From contig OZ034968.1 of the NCBI GenBank assembly GCA_964030785.1, forward strand, positions 35,856,186-35,920,185: DNA of 64,000 nt, read 5' to 3'. A program made the translations under genes and the position numbers. Shown here piece after piece: positions 1-10,668 of this stretch. The notes under the pieces were generated by a model that saw only the letters and a program-made list of their open reading frames with translations, was not told the DNA's origin and did not search any database. Source of the DNA: Siderastrea siderea (taxonomy: Eukaryota > Cnidaria > Anthozoa > Scleractinia > Rhizangiidae). How positions within the stretch are numbered: position 1 is the first letter of the stretch; every line of letters begins with the position of its first letter.

Positions 1-135
1 CTATGTTGAGGAGGAGTGAATTCGTTTTGATAACTATGTTGAGGAGGAGGAGGTTTAGAGATTGATGATAAAAAATTTCTAAGTCTGATCGGTATCATAT
101 AGTTTGATGATAAAAATTTCTAAGTCTGATTGGTA
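1..135. repeat. Short local direct repeats at the window edge
   Basis: A 16 bp unit (CTATGTTGAGGAGGAG) occurs at 1 and again at 34. A second unit (TTGATGATAAAAA followed by TTTCTAAGTCTGAT) occurs at about 63 and about 104. No coding sequence is seen. The repeat may continue to the left of the window. Confidence 0.6.
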
Positions 136-221
136 TCCGTAAGTTAAGCCCCGACGCGAGCGACCGTAAACTGGTTGGGTGACTAATGATATCCGTAAGA
201 CAAAGGTTTATGACCTTGTAA

Positions 222-396
222 GAGTTTGTTTTACAAGCGAGTAATACATAGCAAAAATCTTTTTTTTTTCTCTAAAAGCGAAAGAAATAAAACTTGCGTA
301 AGATATAAGAGCTTGTTTTACAAGCGAAAGAAAGATATAGCAAAAGAATTTTGCGTAAGATAAACGAGTTTGTTTTACAAGCGAAAGAAAGCAACT
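222..396. repeat. Imperfect tandem repeat upstream of the tRNA
   Basis: Three copies of a segment built on TTTGTTTTACAAGCGA (or CTTGTTTTACAAGCGA) lie at about 227, 313 and 369. They are separated by GCGAAAGAAA and TTGCGTAAGATA motifs, and the last copy ends just before the tRNA gene. They are probably tandem duplications of tRNA-flanking sequence. No function is inferred. Confidence 0.55.
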
Positions 397-468
397 GCTT
401 CAATAGTCTAGTGGTTAAGACAGTGCGTTGTGGCCGCAAAAACCCAGGTTCAAGTCCTGGTTGGGGCA
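397..468 (+). tRNA. tRNA-His: tRNA-His (GTG), probably intact
   Basis: The sequence folds as a 72 nt tRNA. The seven-pair acceptor stem pairs GCTTCAA with TTGGGGC, using two G-U pairs, and A468 is the discriminator. The D arm carries TAGTCTAGTGGTTA, which matches the pol III A box. The anticodon loop TTGTGGC holds anticodon GTG at 430-432, on a stem with four good pairs and one G-A mismatch. The T arm CCAGG-TTCAAGT-CCTGG matches the B box. The core closely resembles animal tRNA-His. The G-U pairs and the mismatch leave open a tRNA-derived repeat or an inactive copy. Confidence 0.72.
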
Positions 469-479
469 ATTCTTTGGTT

Positions 480-537
480 TCGGAGCGGTTCGGAGCGGTT
501 CGAATCCCGGTTGACACATTTCTTTTTCTGAGCTTTG
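480..537 (+). pseudogene. tRNA remnant (T-arm / B box only)
   Basis: Right after the tRNA, two copies of CGGAGCGGTT lead into GGTTCGAATCCCGG (about 497-510). This is a canonical B box and T arm with no matching acceptor or D arm. A T-rich tract follows. It looks like the 3' part of a second tRNA left by duplication or SINE activity. Confidence 0.5.
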
Positions 538-592
538 TTCTATCTTTCTTTTTCTAAGTAAAAAAAGACTTTCAATGACAAGTAAAAACAAG

Positions 593-735
593 ATGGCGGC
601 TTCGGAGAAGAAACCTTCCCGATCCAACATGGCGGCTTCGGAGAAGAAACCTTCCCGATCCAACATGGCGGCTTCGGAGAAGAAACCTTCCCGATCCAAC
701 ATGGCGGCTTCCAAACCTTCCCCTCGAAGCTTCGC
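593..735. repeat. 36 bp tandem repeat, about 3.3 copies
   Basis: A 36 bp unit beginning ATGGCGGCTTCGGAGAAG starts at 593, 629 and 665. A partial unit at 701 keeps only the first part. Because 36 is a multiple of three, the array stays open as a repeated 12-residue peptide on the minus strand, but there is no sign of a gene. The same ATGGCGG core recurs singly at about 755-840. Confidence 0.9.
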
Positions 736-759
736 TTCGTAAGATCATCAACAAGATGG

Positions 760-1365
760 CGGCTTAGGGTTCAAAACAACACTTAGGGTTACGATCCCGA
801 AAAACAACATGGCGACTTAGGGATCCAAGATGGCGGCTTAGGGTTACGACCCGCTTCGCGGGTCGCTCTTGCCTCATTAGTATGCTAATTAAATCCGTTG
901 AAATACCGCACATATACTCTGCGGTGAACCAATGAGAAAGCTAGAAATTCAACTACTGAGATTAAGAAGTTAGCAATGAACCGCAGCTTATGTGTTTTTC
1001 ACTTCAACTGCAGGGCTCACAATGTCGGCGGAAAAGGCCAGTGGTTTTCTTGAGTCAGCTTGGAAGCGAAATCACTTGCTCAGTCGCAGAACAGGTGGCG
1101 GAGTTGATGCAGTTGAAGAATGCTGCTATGAAGGTTGCTCAATAGAAGAAGTTTCTGAATATGTGTGCTGAACAGAGTTGTAGTTGTAAGGTCACCTCAA
1201 AACACTACAATAAGAGTATTTTTGTGCTTTGCATGTACCCTTTCATGTACTGCTGTATTCAAATTAGTTGTGTCAAAATTCAAGGGCGGATTGGTATCGA
1301 CTTTGCATAGATATAAACCTCGCCACAGAAAAGTACACAATAAAGTTAGTTAACGTACTGAGTTT
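760..1365. other. Intergenic, no gene seen
   Basis: The stretch contains scattered ATGGCGG motifs and short open frames of no recognisable family. No long ORF, splice pair or structured RNA was seen. Confidence 0.4.
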
Positions 1366-1499
1366 CTGGGGTAGGATTCACAAAGCTGTCCTAAGTTCGG
1401 ATGAATCCTAAGTATTGTTTCGTAACAATAGGCTTTTGTTTTCCAACAATACATAGGACACATCTTACCTTAGGAGGGCTTGGTGAATCCAGCCCCTGG
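1366..1499. mobile_element. Hairpin MITE with about 38 bp terminal inverted repeats
   Basis: The left end, CTGGGGTAGGATTCACAAAG followed by CTGTCCTAAG, is the imperfect reverse complement of the right end, which ends in GTGAATCCAGCCCCTGGG. The interior is also palindromic (TATTGTT against AACAATA), so the whole 134 bp folds as one hairpin. No transposase is present and no clear target duplication was found, so the superfamily is not assigned. Confidence 0.75.
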
Positions 1500-2214
1500 G
1501 TATCTTGTTGGATGGCATGTTTTACTTTACCTGTGAAATAGGTAATGAGATTGTAAACGCAGCTACTTCGTACTAGTTTCTATTTCCCCCCTGTACTATA
1601 GTGTGGGTTCGTTTTTGCATACAAGTACCGTACAAGGAATATATTGTTTTTAACATTAAAATCATTAGGCGTAATGGCAAGAACAAATGCATACAGTATA
1701 CGAGTGCTGCAAAATGAATCCACCCATAATCTAGTCAGTACAAGAAAACAAAACAAACTAACAAGCATGTGGACACGAACAAATCTTTGAATACTCCTGT
1801 TGCACTGCATGTTTTCGTGTTTTCATTAAATAAATATAACAAGCAACGCAAAACTAATACACAGCTGAAATAAAAAACGCTCAATTTGAATAACTGTTTT
1901 GATGATTATTTTTTCCTGTCCTCGTTGTTTCTGTACACCATGCACGTACGAACACCAATAAGCAGCCACATTTACACCGTGACCAACTAATAAATCTGTT
2001 TCCTGGGTAAAACAAAATCACCCTTGAGTAGTGTATATATGTGCAAGATCAAAAGGTATAGCCGACTTGTATTACGTAACCGCAAATGCCATGACACATC
2101 CAGGGTGCGGGTACAAGGTGGAGGAATTTAACTTTCTTGCAAACACTATCTGCGTGGTCCCAAGGAATACAAGCACAGTGTAATGAATGCAATACGACAA
2201 GAAGAATGATCGTA
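1500..2214. other. Intergenic, no gene seen
   Basis: There are only short open frames and no recognisable protein, RNA or repeat structure. Confidence 0.4.
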
Positions 2215-2219
2215 CGATC

Positions 2220-2640
2220 GAACTTTAAAATTATCTCGTTTTACAGTAATTTGCTCCTTTTCTTTTGTAGTTCTCCTTGTTGTGGTAAACAATCCTGTTG
2301 TTGTGCAGTGTTCAGATTGTTGTTCAGATTGTAGGTTGAAGAAAACGCTAGTTTGTGTACCGGACTCATATCAACGGAGTATTGTGCTGTAAACTTTCTT
2401 GGTGCGTAATACAACGAAGAAAATTTTTTCGAGGGGTTAATGAGTGAATGAGAAAGATTTTTTTCAGGGAAAAAAAAAAGGTTGGGGGGGGGAGCTAGTT
2501 GCACTTTCTTATGAGCCCATGGGCTTCAAATTGGGGCGGGGGGTTATTATCAGAGGGCTTTTGCGAATAAGATTTGGGGGGGGCTTTTATTCGGGGGATG
2601 GACTTATTACTTATCGGAATTTTACGGTATTTCATTTCAA
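2220..2640. repeat. Dispersed repeat, copy 1 (G-run / GGGCTT type)
   Basis: This segment matches 3655-3950 in the same orientation. The shared blocks are TCCTGTTGTTGTG, GTGTTCAGATTG, GCTAGTTTGTGTACCGGACT, ATGGGCTTCAAAT, and the G-rich GGGCTTTTGCGAAT. Its end, read in reverse, has the form ACCGTAAAATTCCGATAAG, similar to the segment at 19085-19205. It appears to be a dispersed anthozoan repeat with long G/C homopolymers. The class is unknown. Confidence 0.75.
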
Positions 2641-3155
2641 CAACAACAACAACAAGCTTTATTTGCATGACTATAAGTACATACAGTATTGCAAAAGCGT
2701 AAAACTTAACTAAAGCGAAACTTATAACAATCATAATCATGTAATAGGAAAAAAAGCAATTATGTATGCGTTAGATTACTTTCATTCGATAGAAGATTAT
2801 TTCGTAAAGATAAGCATCTCAAAATGAACTCCATCAGTTGAGTATTTAAATAATATTATCAGAATTCATTAATTCTTTGGTGGCTTGCATAGGAGGTAAT
2901 TGTGTTTTGTTTGGTATTTGGTTCTCTATTTTTTTGCAAAATTCATCTCTAAAACTACAGTATTTAGTACAATGGAAAAGTAAATGAATTTCATCTTCAA
3001 TTTGGTTTGATTTACACGTAGGGCAGAGTCTATTATCCCTTGGGATTTGATCATATCTGCCAGTTTCGATCGATAATTTATGATTACCTATTCTACGTTT
3101 CACTAATTCTTTCCTGTTATTTAGTTTTCTTGTAAGATCTAAATAGCATCTTCCC
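2640..3155 (-). mobile_element. 5'-truncated LINE, C-terminal end of the reverse-transcriptase ORF
   Basis: Minus-strand codons from about 3152 to 2846 encode the tail of a LINE polyprotein. It has KRRIGNHKLSIETGRY, then LCPTC...DEIHLLFHC, the C-X2-C-Xn-H-Xn-C pattern common after the RT domain of non-LTR retrotransposons, and ends at a stop near 2846. The presumed 3' UTR runs to AATAAAGC followed by a (TTG)n tail at about 2640-2657, as expected for a LINE 3' end. The RT and endonuclease parts are missing. The clade was not determined. Confidence 0.7.
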
Positions 3156-3177
3156 CGGTTATATTACGAACTCGCAC

Positions 3178-3360
3178 CATGACCAGTTACCAGGTGGCTT
3201 GAGAACTCAGTTCGTAAAGTACTGTCCGGCAATCGCAGGGTCATGGGTTGGAATGCCGTTCAAGCCTGATGTTTTGTTTATTTGTTTGTTTGTTTGTTTG
3301 CTTTCGCACCTAACTGCAATGATTTTTCATGTATTAAATCTGAGAAAAATTGTTGCAGAA
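3178..3360 (+). mobile_element. tRNA-derived SINE, copy 1
   Basis: A tRNA-like head spans 3196-3266. GGCTTGA pairs perfectly with TCAAGCC across the acceptor, and the T arm is degraded (GGGTTGGAATGCC). It is preceded by ATGACCAGTTACCAG. A (GTTT)n stretch and the body CTTTCGCACCTAACTGCAAT follow. The same leader, head and body occur in reverse at 36965-37128, so the unit is a transposing SINE and not a lone tRNA pseudogene. The A box is weak in this copy. Confidence 0.75.
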
Positions 3361-3654
3361 ACATTTTTTCTTTACATTGACTTGTCCTAAGAGATACTGC
3401 TGGTGGTTTCCTATTCACCTCTTTCCACTATGCTCTGTTCTCTGGCGCTCTGAGACTAGGCAAGCCAACCCAAACTTCTTAGTTCTTATAATAGAGCTAA
3501 ACTGGGAAACACTCGAAAGCAATGTTGATTGAAATTGCGTCGGGAAAAACATTTTCACCTTTCCCGCAAAAGCGGGAATTGCTTCGGAAACGTCTGCTTT
3601 TCGCGTGGCTTAACAGGAGAACATTTGCATCGGTTGTTTGCCATTTATCCCAAA

Positions 3655-3950
3655 ATTTCGGCAATTATCTCATTTCATACAATGAAACTTGCTCTTTTTG
3701 TGTTGCAGTTCTCGTTGTTGTCGTAAATAATCCTGTTGTTGTGTAGTGTTCAGATTGCTATTCAGATCGTAGGTAGAAGACTACGCTAGTTTGTGTACCG
3801 GACTCGGAGTGTTGTGCTGTTGGGGGCGGGGGGGGATAGTTCCACTTTATCATGAGCCAATGGGCTTCAAATCCGGGGGGGGGCTTATTATCGGCGGGCT
3901 TTTGCGAATGAGATTTAGGGGGCTTATTGCCGGTTTTCACTGTCACGCCA
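3655..3950. repeat. Dispersed repeat, copy 2 (G-run / GGGCTT type)
   Basis: This is a second copy of the repeat at 2220-2640, in the same orientation and about 1.4 kb away. The two share GTTGTTGT...GTGTTCAGATTG, GCTAGTTTGTGTACCGG, and the G-rich block before GGGCTTTTGCGAATGAGATT. The LINE fragment and SINE lie between them. Confidence 0.75.
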
Positions 3951-4289
3951 TCAAAAAGTGAATTCCAAACCATTCAATAACATAAGGTAAGCATTTCAAA
4001 TATTGCAAAAGATTATTAAATAAACAACTTCTCCAAGTCTCAGGTCTGTGTAGTACACTGTTCTTGAGTTATTTGCCGAAACGTTCCACGCAAATTTATA
4101 GAGCTCAGTATGGAGACGCCACATCGGTGTCCTTCCGAGGGACACCAACTTGGCGGCCGGAAATCAATGAAAACATCTGGAACTAACTTTTGCTATGAGA
4201 GCGATTAGTTCACTTTTGCAAAAATCATAAGAAAAGACCTTTTTACAGTCTGCGACGCACGGTACACGCTTTAGAATTTCCTCAATACA

Positions 4290-4686
4290 TTCAAAAGTTA
4301 GAGCCATCTTGTCGAGCATAAGAATCAGCAACAGTCAAGTACTTCTCACTAACGTTAATTTGATTTGGAGAAACTTCAGAAATTCCTCTACAGACACGGA
4401 GGTCAGAACAACTTTCTACAAGGAAGTGTTTTTCTACCTTCAGTGATCGGCTAGCCTCCCTTCTGGCATACATGCTGCGTAGCAAGCGTTTCCGTTAATT
4501 TTTCTGTACATTGGGTCATAGTAGGCCACGCGAAAGTTGGTTCGCTGTTGTCCCAAACTTTCCTAAGCACAGAATAACCTACAGAATAACCTATTTAAGA
4601 TTCAAAGTTGAGATAATCCGTGGTGCTTTTTAGATGATTATTATTCGGCCACCCTGCTAAAATAAAGTTATCTTATCTTATCTTTT
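4290..4686 (+). mobile_element. Possible LINE 3' end with (TTATC)n tail
   Basis: GGCCACCCTGCTAAAATAAAG at about 4638 is followed by three TTATC units up to 4685, a tail form typical of some non-LTR retrotransposons. No RT residues could be read upstream, so the left boundary is arbitrary. Confidence 0.35.
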
Positions 4687-4859
4687 TGTAATTTGACATT
4701 ATACCAACAACATCACTTATCATTTTTACTGAGGCTGCATATTATTCCAATCTTAATCAAACGAATTAAAAGCTGAACACACAGAATCATTACCGAAAAC
4801 AAGTAAGGGAAATGGATCTGCGTAAATTTAAAGGCGTTATTTTTAAGAGGGGATGTCCA

Positions 4860-5490
4860 CTAACATCGAGCGAGTGGCGGCACATGATGAAAAATAAAAT
4901 TCCCCCATAAATTTTCCACGGATACCTTATGGTAATCTAAGAAACGTGGTGGAATTTTTTTCTTGAAAAAAAATTTTTAAGCCCCCCAAAAAATTTTAAC
5001 ACGTTTACGCCACACGTGTCCTGTAAACACGCGAAATAAACGTGTATCATACCTACTCGTAAACTTCGCTCTGTTTGATTCGCACCCCAGAAAGCCCCCA
5101 TTTTAAGCGTGGAAGTTTGCTTTTGAAGTGAATATTCAAGGTCATGGCGAGCTGCTGAAAATCACTAAAATTCGCTTGCTTTGAATTCTCAATTTGGCAC
5201 AGTTTTTCAAGAGAAAGTTTTCCTCCCCGGTAAAACACCAAATCACTTGAAATTCTGAATTCTTGAAAGACGAAATACCACTCAAAAATCAGGTTTAAAA
5301 ATTAGTTCCGGGCTTTTTATCAGCGCCGAGTACAAACGCTCAAAATCCCGATAATCACAACATTAACCTGTCAACCAGTACAAACAATAGGCTCGTGCCT
5401 CCGACCGAATAGCCGAAAACTTGGAATTTTTTCCTTGTTTCCTTTCGTATTTGGATGAAAAGTACAGGATAAAGGTCATATCTAGCTCAC
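4860..5490 (-). repeat. Dispersed 0.6 kb repeat, inverted partner of 21120-21740
   Basis: Read in reverse, this stretch matches 21120-21740 over most of its length. The shared blocks are CGGGATTTTGAG, GTACTCGGCGCTGATAAAA, AATTCTGAATTTCAAGTGAT, AATTGAGAATTCAAAGCAAG, and ACAGAGCGAAGTTTACGAG. The outer ends agree as well (CCGACC with GGTCGG). No coding potential survives, and no terminal repeats or target duplication were resolved. Confidence 0.75.
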
Positions 5491-6709
5491 CTTGAATAAG
5501 ATTCTGTCTAAATGCCAGGTTTTGTCAAGTTTTAGGTGTACTGTCCAAGGGCCATCTTGACAACCTCGTCCCCAGGGTCTTCTCATTTTTCAATATGGCG
5601 GCGGCTCGGGAGAAGACCCTGGCACACAGCAGATCACGTGTCTCCAACGAGGATGGAGATGTATTCAAAATGGCGGCTACGGCGAAAAGGGTGAGAAGAA
5701 CCGGGTACGAGATGCTAAGGTGAAGATAAACAAAATGGCGGAAAAAGCTGAAGTTCAGTTCAAGAAAAGGAAAAACAGACACGTTTTGCATGTAAGAGTC
5801 TTAGGAATACGGCAAAGTGTTACAGGTCTTGTTTTTGCTGTTCATTGTTTCTTTTTTGTTATTTTAAAGTTAAGAATAATGGGTTTGAGCGTACTCTACT
5901 GCGGAACTCCGTACCGCTATTTGATTCAATGTTGCTCAAGTGAACATATTATATTTTTGTTTCATGAGGCTTTAAGCAATAAATTGTCTTATCGTTACAT
6001 TGTTACAAATCTGTCCTTCTTAAATATTGTTATAAATCCGTCCTTCTTAACATTATATGCTTCAGCTTAAGACTTTTCGAATATCAGGCTCAGATTAAGC
6101 TTGAAATATAAATATTATGGAGTGAGCGTAGGCCTTTAATATTTATTTATTTATTTACTTACTTATATATTTATTTAAGCTTATTTACAGTGCAACCTCG
6201 ATTTAACGAAGTGCAAGGGAATGGGAAAAGAGCAGTGTTGTATGGACTGGTTAAACTAAGTTTTGATCTGGCATATTCCAGGTGCTGCTTTGGAGGCAGT
6301 GATAATCATTTTGGCTTTCTTGAATTTATTTGTGCCCATTCCTTGTGCTACAGTTTTGCTTGTACAGTTGCAGATCTCCAGGCTTTGTCGCTTTCAATAT
6401 TGTTTTCTACACTCTAGTTTCAGTAAGTCTCATTAAATACTAGAACTGAGGAGATTGTGAGACTGTAAATAATGGAGAAATAAAGCATTTTAACAGTGGA
6501 TAGATAAAGTCCTCTTTGCATGTTAGACCATTTCTAGGAATAATATTCCCAGGTTTGAAAAATTTTCTGCTTAACAACTTCAATCAATTGAGTTATCTGG
6601 GTGTAGTTTGAAAGTGTTTGAAAAATTTAAATCAATGGGAAAGAGAGGATTTCAGGGAATAAAAAGGGAGAGAAAAAGATTTCATGAAGTTTTGAAATTG
6701 GAATTTGTA

Positions 6710-6905
6710 GTTAGGCCTTTAAGCCCCAGTAGTGACAAACAAACATCTAATTTATCCTTACAATATCACTACTTGTTCAAACATACAGGCCCTGAGAATA
6801 AAGGAAATGATCACCAAAAATAAAATGTCTGGATGTTTATGTGAATTCTCTCAAGTAGTACCATAAGACATTTACGGAGAATAGTGAGGAGAACATGTTT
6901 GTTGA
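6710..6905 (+). repeat. Diverged dispersed repeat inside the foldback centre
   Basis: The blocks CCTTTAAGCCCCAGTAGTGACAA, CCTGAGAATAAAGGAAATGATCACC, and ACGGAGAATAGTGAGGAGAA are also found, diverged, at 37345-37530 and in reverse at 56265-56475. The three copies probably belong to one old repeat family. Confidence 0.5.
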
Positions 6906-7309
6906 TATCGGGGCTTAAAGTTAAGAACAAGGAAAGGAATATCATAATTGCCTGCTATCAACTGGGGCTCAGCTCTTATGTGGATATCAGTTTTTGATGG
7001 TCTCTTAAAATGATTTCCCATCTCATGTCTCTACTTTAAAACTATTCTCATGTCAATCTAAGCCAAATAAAAAGGGTTTGCAGATCCAATTAGAACACCA
7101 CAAAAATCCACTAAAAGTTACAACAGAGGTTCAAAGAAATAACGAGTCATCCTAAAAAGTGGGATTTGCAACTTAAGGTTATGTGCTGATCAATTCGAAT
7201 CTTCAACATCCCCCCCTCCCCTCCGGGGCATACCTCAGACATTTGGCTACATGTATTTTCCTTTGCCCGAGGAGTAGGGAATTTGATGCAAAGGTCCTGT
7301 GTGTATCAC

Positions 7310-7735
7310 GCGGTCAGTTGTACGATAATTCTATCAGTTGTGTATTACCCCGTCAGTTGTGCGTTACTTGGTCACTTGTGTAACCTTTCTGTCAGTTGCA
7401 TGTTGCAAGTTGCAGTTGGAAGTTGTGCATCACTTGGTCAGTTGTGCATTTTTCTGCCAGTTCTGTGTCATTCAGTCGGTTGCATGATAACGCTGTCAGT
7501 TATGCATTACTCGGTCAGTTGCGTACTTCCCCATCAGTTGTGCATTACTCGGTCAGTTGTGTACTTCTCTGTCAGTTGTGCATTACTCGATCAGTTGTGT
7601 ATTACCCAGTCAGTTGTCTCAGACTCGGTCAGTTGTGTTACACGCAGTCAGTTGGATGATAATTCCATCAGTTGTTTATTACTCCGTCAGTTGTGTACTA
7701 TTCCATCACTTGTGTATTACTCCCTCAGGTGAGTT
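7310..7735 (+). repeat. About 20 bp minisatellite (GTCAGTTGTG-YATTACYC)
   Basis: About twenty imperfect copies of a 19-21 bp unit, consensus near GTCAGTTGTGTATTACTCG, fill the centre of the foldback element, with variants such as GTTGTGCATT and GTTGGATGATAATTCC. Long open frames in all plus frames across the array are a by-product of the repeat. Central tandem arrays are known in some foldback transposons. Confidence 0.9.
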
Positions 7736-8316
7736 CAATCCTCTCTTTCCCATTTCTATTTTTGAAACACTTTCAAACTTCACCCAGCTGCAGGTTACTC
7801 AATTGATTGAAGTTGTTAAGCAGAAAATTTTTTCAAACCTAGGAATATTATCCCCAGAACTGTTGAAATGCTTTATTTTTCCATTGTTTACAGTCTCACA
7901 ATCTCCTCAGTTCTAGTGTTTAATGTGACTCACTGAAGCTAAAGTGTAGAAAACAATATTGAAAGTGACAAAGCCCTGGAGATCTACAACTGTACAAGCA
8001 AAACTGTAGTGCAAAGAATGGGCACAAATAAATTCAACAAAGTCAAAATGATTATCACTGCCTCCAAAGCAGCACCTGGAATATGCCAGAGCAAACATTA
8101 ATGAGTCATTTCCATAAATGAGTCATTTCCACTGAACTCACAGAGATGTAAGCCATGTAGAATAAATATTTTGTAGCACTAGTTTTATTTAAGGCCTAAG
8201 CTCACTCCATAAGATTTATATTTTAAGCTTAATCTGAGCCTGATATATTTTAAAAGTCTAAAGATGAAGCATATAATTTTAAGAAGGACGGATTTATAAC
8301 AATATTTAAGAAGGAC

Positions 8317-8445
8317 ATAATATATTTATATAATTTTTTTTTTCACAAGTCATGTTTTTAATACTTTTATATCACAATTTGTTTAGTGTAAATAGTGTGT
8401 AGTTTTAACGAAGGAAGAGCCACCCTGTAGATTTCGTTAATAAAC

Positions 8446-8487
<42 letters not shown>
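8317..8487 (+). mobile_element. Truncated retroposon tail inserted in the foldback right arm
   Basis: The left arm lacks this segment. It is flanked by a 9 bp direct repeat, AAGAAGGAC, at 8308-8316 and 8488-8496. It ends in AATAAACC followed by (ATT)n. A short 3' fragment with a simple-repeat tail and target duplication is the signature of 5'-truncated LINE insertion. It post-dates the foldback element. Confidence 0.8.
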
Positions 8488-8488
<1 letters not shown>

Positions 8489-8969
8489 AGAAGGACGGAT
8501 TTGTAACAATGTAGCGATAAGACAATTTATTGCCTAAAGCCTCATGATTCAAAAATATAATATGTTCATTTGAGCAACATTGAATCAACTAGCGGTACGG
8601 AGTTCGGCAGTCGAGTACGCTCAAACCCATTATTCTTAACTTTAAAATAAAAAAACAGCAACAATGAACAGCAAAAACAAGACCTCTAACACTTTGCCGT
8701 ATTCCTAAGACTCTTACATGCAAAACGTGTCTGTTTTTCCTATTTTTTCTTGAACTGAACTTCAGCTTTTTTCTGCCATTTTGTTTATCTCCACCTTAGC
8801 CACATCTCGTACCCAGTTCTTCTCACCCTTTTCGCCGTAGCCGCCATTTTGAATACATCTCCGTCCTCGTTGGAGACACGTGATCTGCTGTGTGCCAGGG
8901 TCTTCTCCCGAGCCGCCGCCATATTGAAAAGCGTGAGGACCCTGGGGACGAGGTTGCCATCTTGACGCG

Positions 8970-10560
8970 TGGAATCGACCGGCCGTCATCTCCTGTTATC
9001 TCCAGATTGACTTTCAACTAATGAATAACGACTCCGCCATCACATTCACATCCCTTAACGAATGGCAAATGAATTTTTAAAATCTCTTAGTGTTAATTCC
9101 CTGAACAAACTAAATAACTTTGCAGTGATCTCCACATTCATCTCAGAAACCGCACTGTTATTATGGTCTGATTTAACTAACTTTGTCTGTCCCGCAACGG
9201 GTTCTGGTCAAGTCACAGGATAGGTTTTGGTGATGGGATTGCAAAAATGGGAAAAAATCGAAAGATTAGGACGTCTGAAATAACGGCTTGAGCTATGAAA
9301 TAAATTGTACAAGATAGAAGGTGATGTAAATAGTGATGGCGTTTGTTTCAGTAACTCCCGTTTTCATCCCGGATGCCGGACTACCTCAACGTAAAAACAA
9401 ACCGCAGGGATGGCTGAATTTTTTTTCATGATTTCAACTAAAGCATATCGAAGGTTGACAAAGAAGGCACCCATTTGTTTTTTACAGGTTCCCCGAAAAT
9501 TTTAAGTTCACTTTTCTCTATAATCGTGAGTTTTCAATGCGTAGCACTTGGCTACAACTACGTTTGTTTACTCACATTCCGTCCTCCTGCTTGGTGTCAT
9601 GTTACACCGCCGAAGTTATGCCTGAAAAATTTTTCGACTAATTAAATAGAGTGATACTACATATGACGGGACTATTCACCACACAATTCTGACCTGTGCA
9701 AAACAAGTTGCAGATTACATAGATGTACCTTTTGTGACCTTCTGGCGAGAGGAAAAAATTGTCACGTGTTCACTAGAAGCAGAAAGTATTAGCTTCCGAT
9801 CATAGTCTAAAATAGCAAACATCGATGCATTTTTTTTTTATCTTACTGCAGAGTTCGACTTTTCAAGACGCGAATATTCCCTAGCGTGAATGCATTTTAG
9901 GATATTTTTCCCACATTCTAATTAATTTCACGGTGAAGGATTTCAATATTATTTGCAAGCCAACAGTGTTGCGTCGAAGAAGGCGCCTCGAGAAGCTGCC
10001 ATTTGCGGAAATAAGTTTCTTGTTGGAAATCAGGCGTGTGAGAATTTCAGGTGCGACATTATTGGAAACTAGACAAAATGTGTTAAGTGCAGATCGGCTT
10101 TGAGTAAATGTTCAAAAACTGATAATTTTCGTTAAAAAAGAGAAAAAAAGGTAAACGCCAGATTTAACACACAGTAGTTGTAGAGCGCTTCCTGGGTCCT
10201 TCCTCTATATCGCGCCATTGTAAAAGGTTCTTTGGAGTTCTCGCAGTCAGGACCCCTGTCTCCGAGTACAATAGCCAATCAGTCCATCATCTCCCTTGGC
10301 TGCGAATAGAGGTCACTTATTCTTTTCAGAAACTAGTTGCAGGCGTTTGCGCCTCTTACAAGCGATATGAACAAGCAGTTGCTGTTCCAGTTGCAAAAAA
10401 AGACTTTTTGGGTCACACTTGCAGTGTTGGAATTAGTGATATCCACTCAGAAGTTGAGCTTCGTTGATTTCCTTTTAGCACGCGCAATAGTATCTTTAAT
10501 TAGTATTCTTTTTTTAACATTTATTTAATATCACACATGTTACAGAAAGTGGAAAGAAAA
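8970..10560. other. Intergenic, no gene seen
   Basis: This is 1.6 kb of AT-rich sequence with short open frames only. No repeat partner within the window, splice-supported exon or RNA gene was recognised. Confidence 0.4.
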
Positions 10561-10668
10561 CAAAAAGCACTAGCCAAAAAAAAAAAGGACAAAATACATC
10601 AAGTTACGAAATTTAACCGATAAAGCATAACTAACTAACTAACAAAAACTTTTAACTAGTCTAAATTT

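Larger units (their letters stand above)
5561..8956. mobile_element. 3.4 kb giant foldback transposon with 9 bp target duplication
   Basis: The ends are CAACCTCGTCCCCAGGGTC and its complement ...CCTGGGGACGAGGTTG. They are flanked by a 9 bp direct repeat, CCATCTTGA, at 5552-5560 and 8957-8965. The arms are long: 5561 to about 6659 is the imperfect reverse complement of about 7738-8956, about 1.05 kb each once a later insertion is discounted. Each end also folds on itself, because CCAGGGTCTTCTC is followed by GAGAAGACCCTGG about 40 bp inward, around a CAATATGGCGGCGGC core. The centre holds a minisatellite. No transposase ORF is visible. A 9 bp duplication with long arms resembles Mutator-like or foldback elements, but the superfamily is not proven. 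Confidence 0.9.

Noticed and set aside
415..754. Minus-strand frames with a 12-residue repeat
   Set aside because: They come from the 36 bp tandem array and overlap the tRNA gene. No other coding sign.
7283..7916. Long overlapping plus-strand open frames (up to 149 codons)
   Set aside because: They are produced by the 20 bp minisatellite, which stays open in several frames. The peptides are the repeat read in shifted phase.
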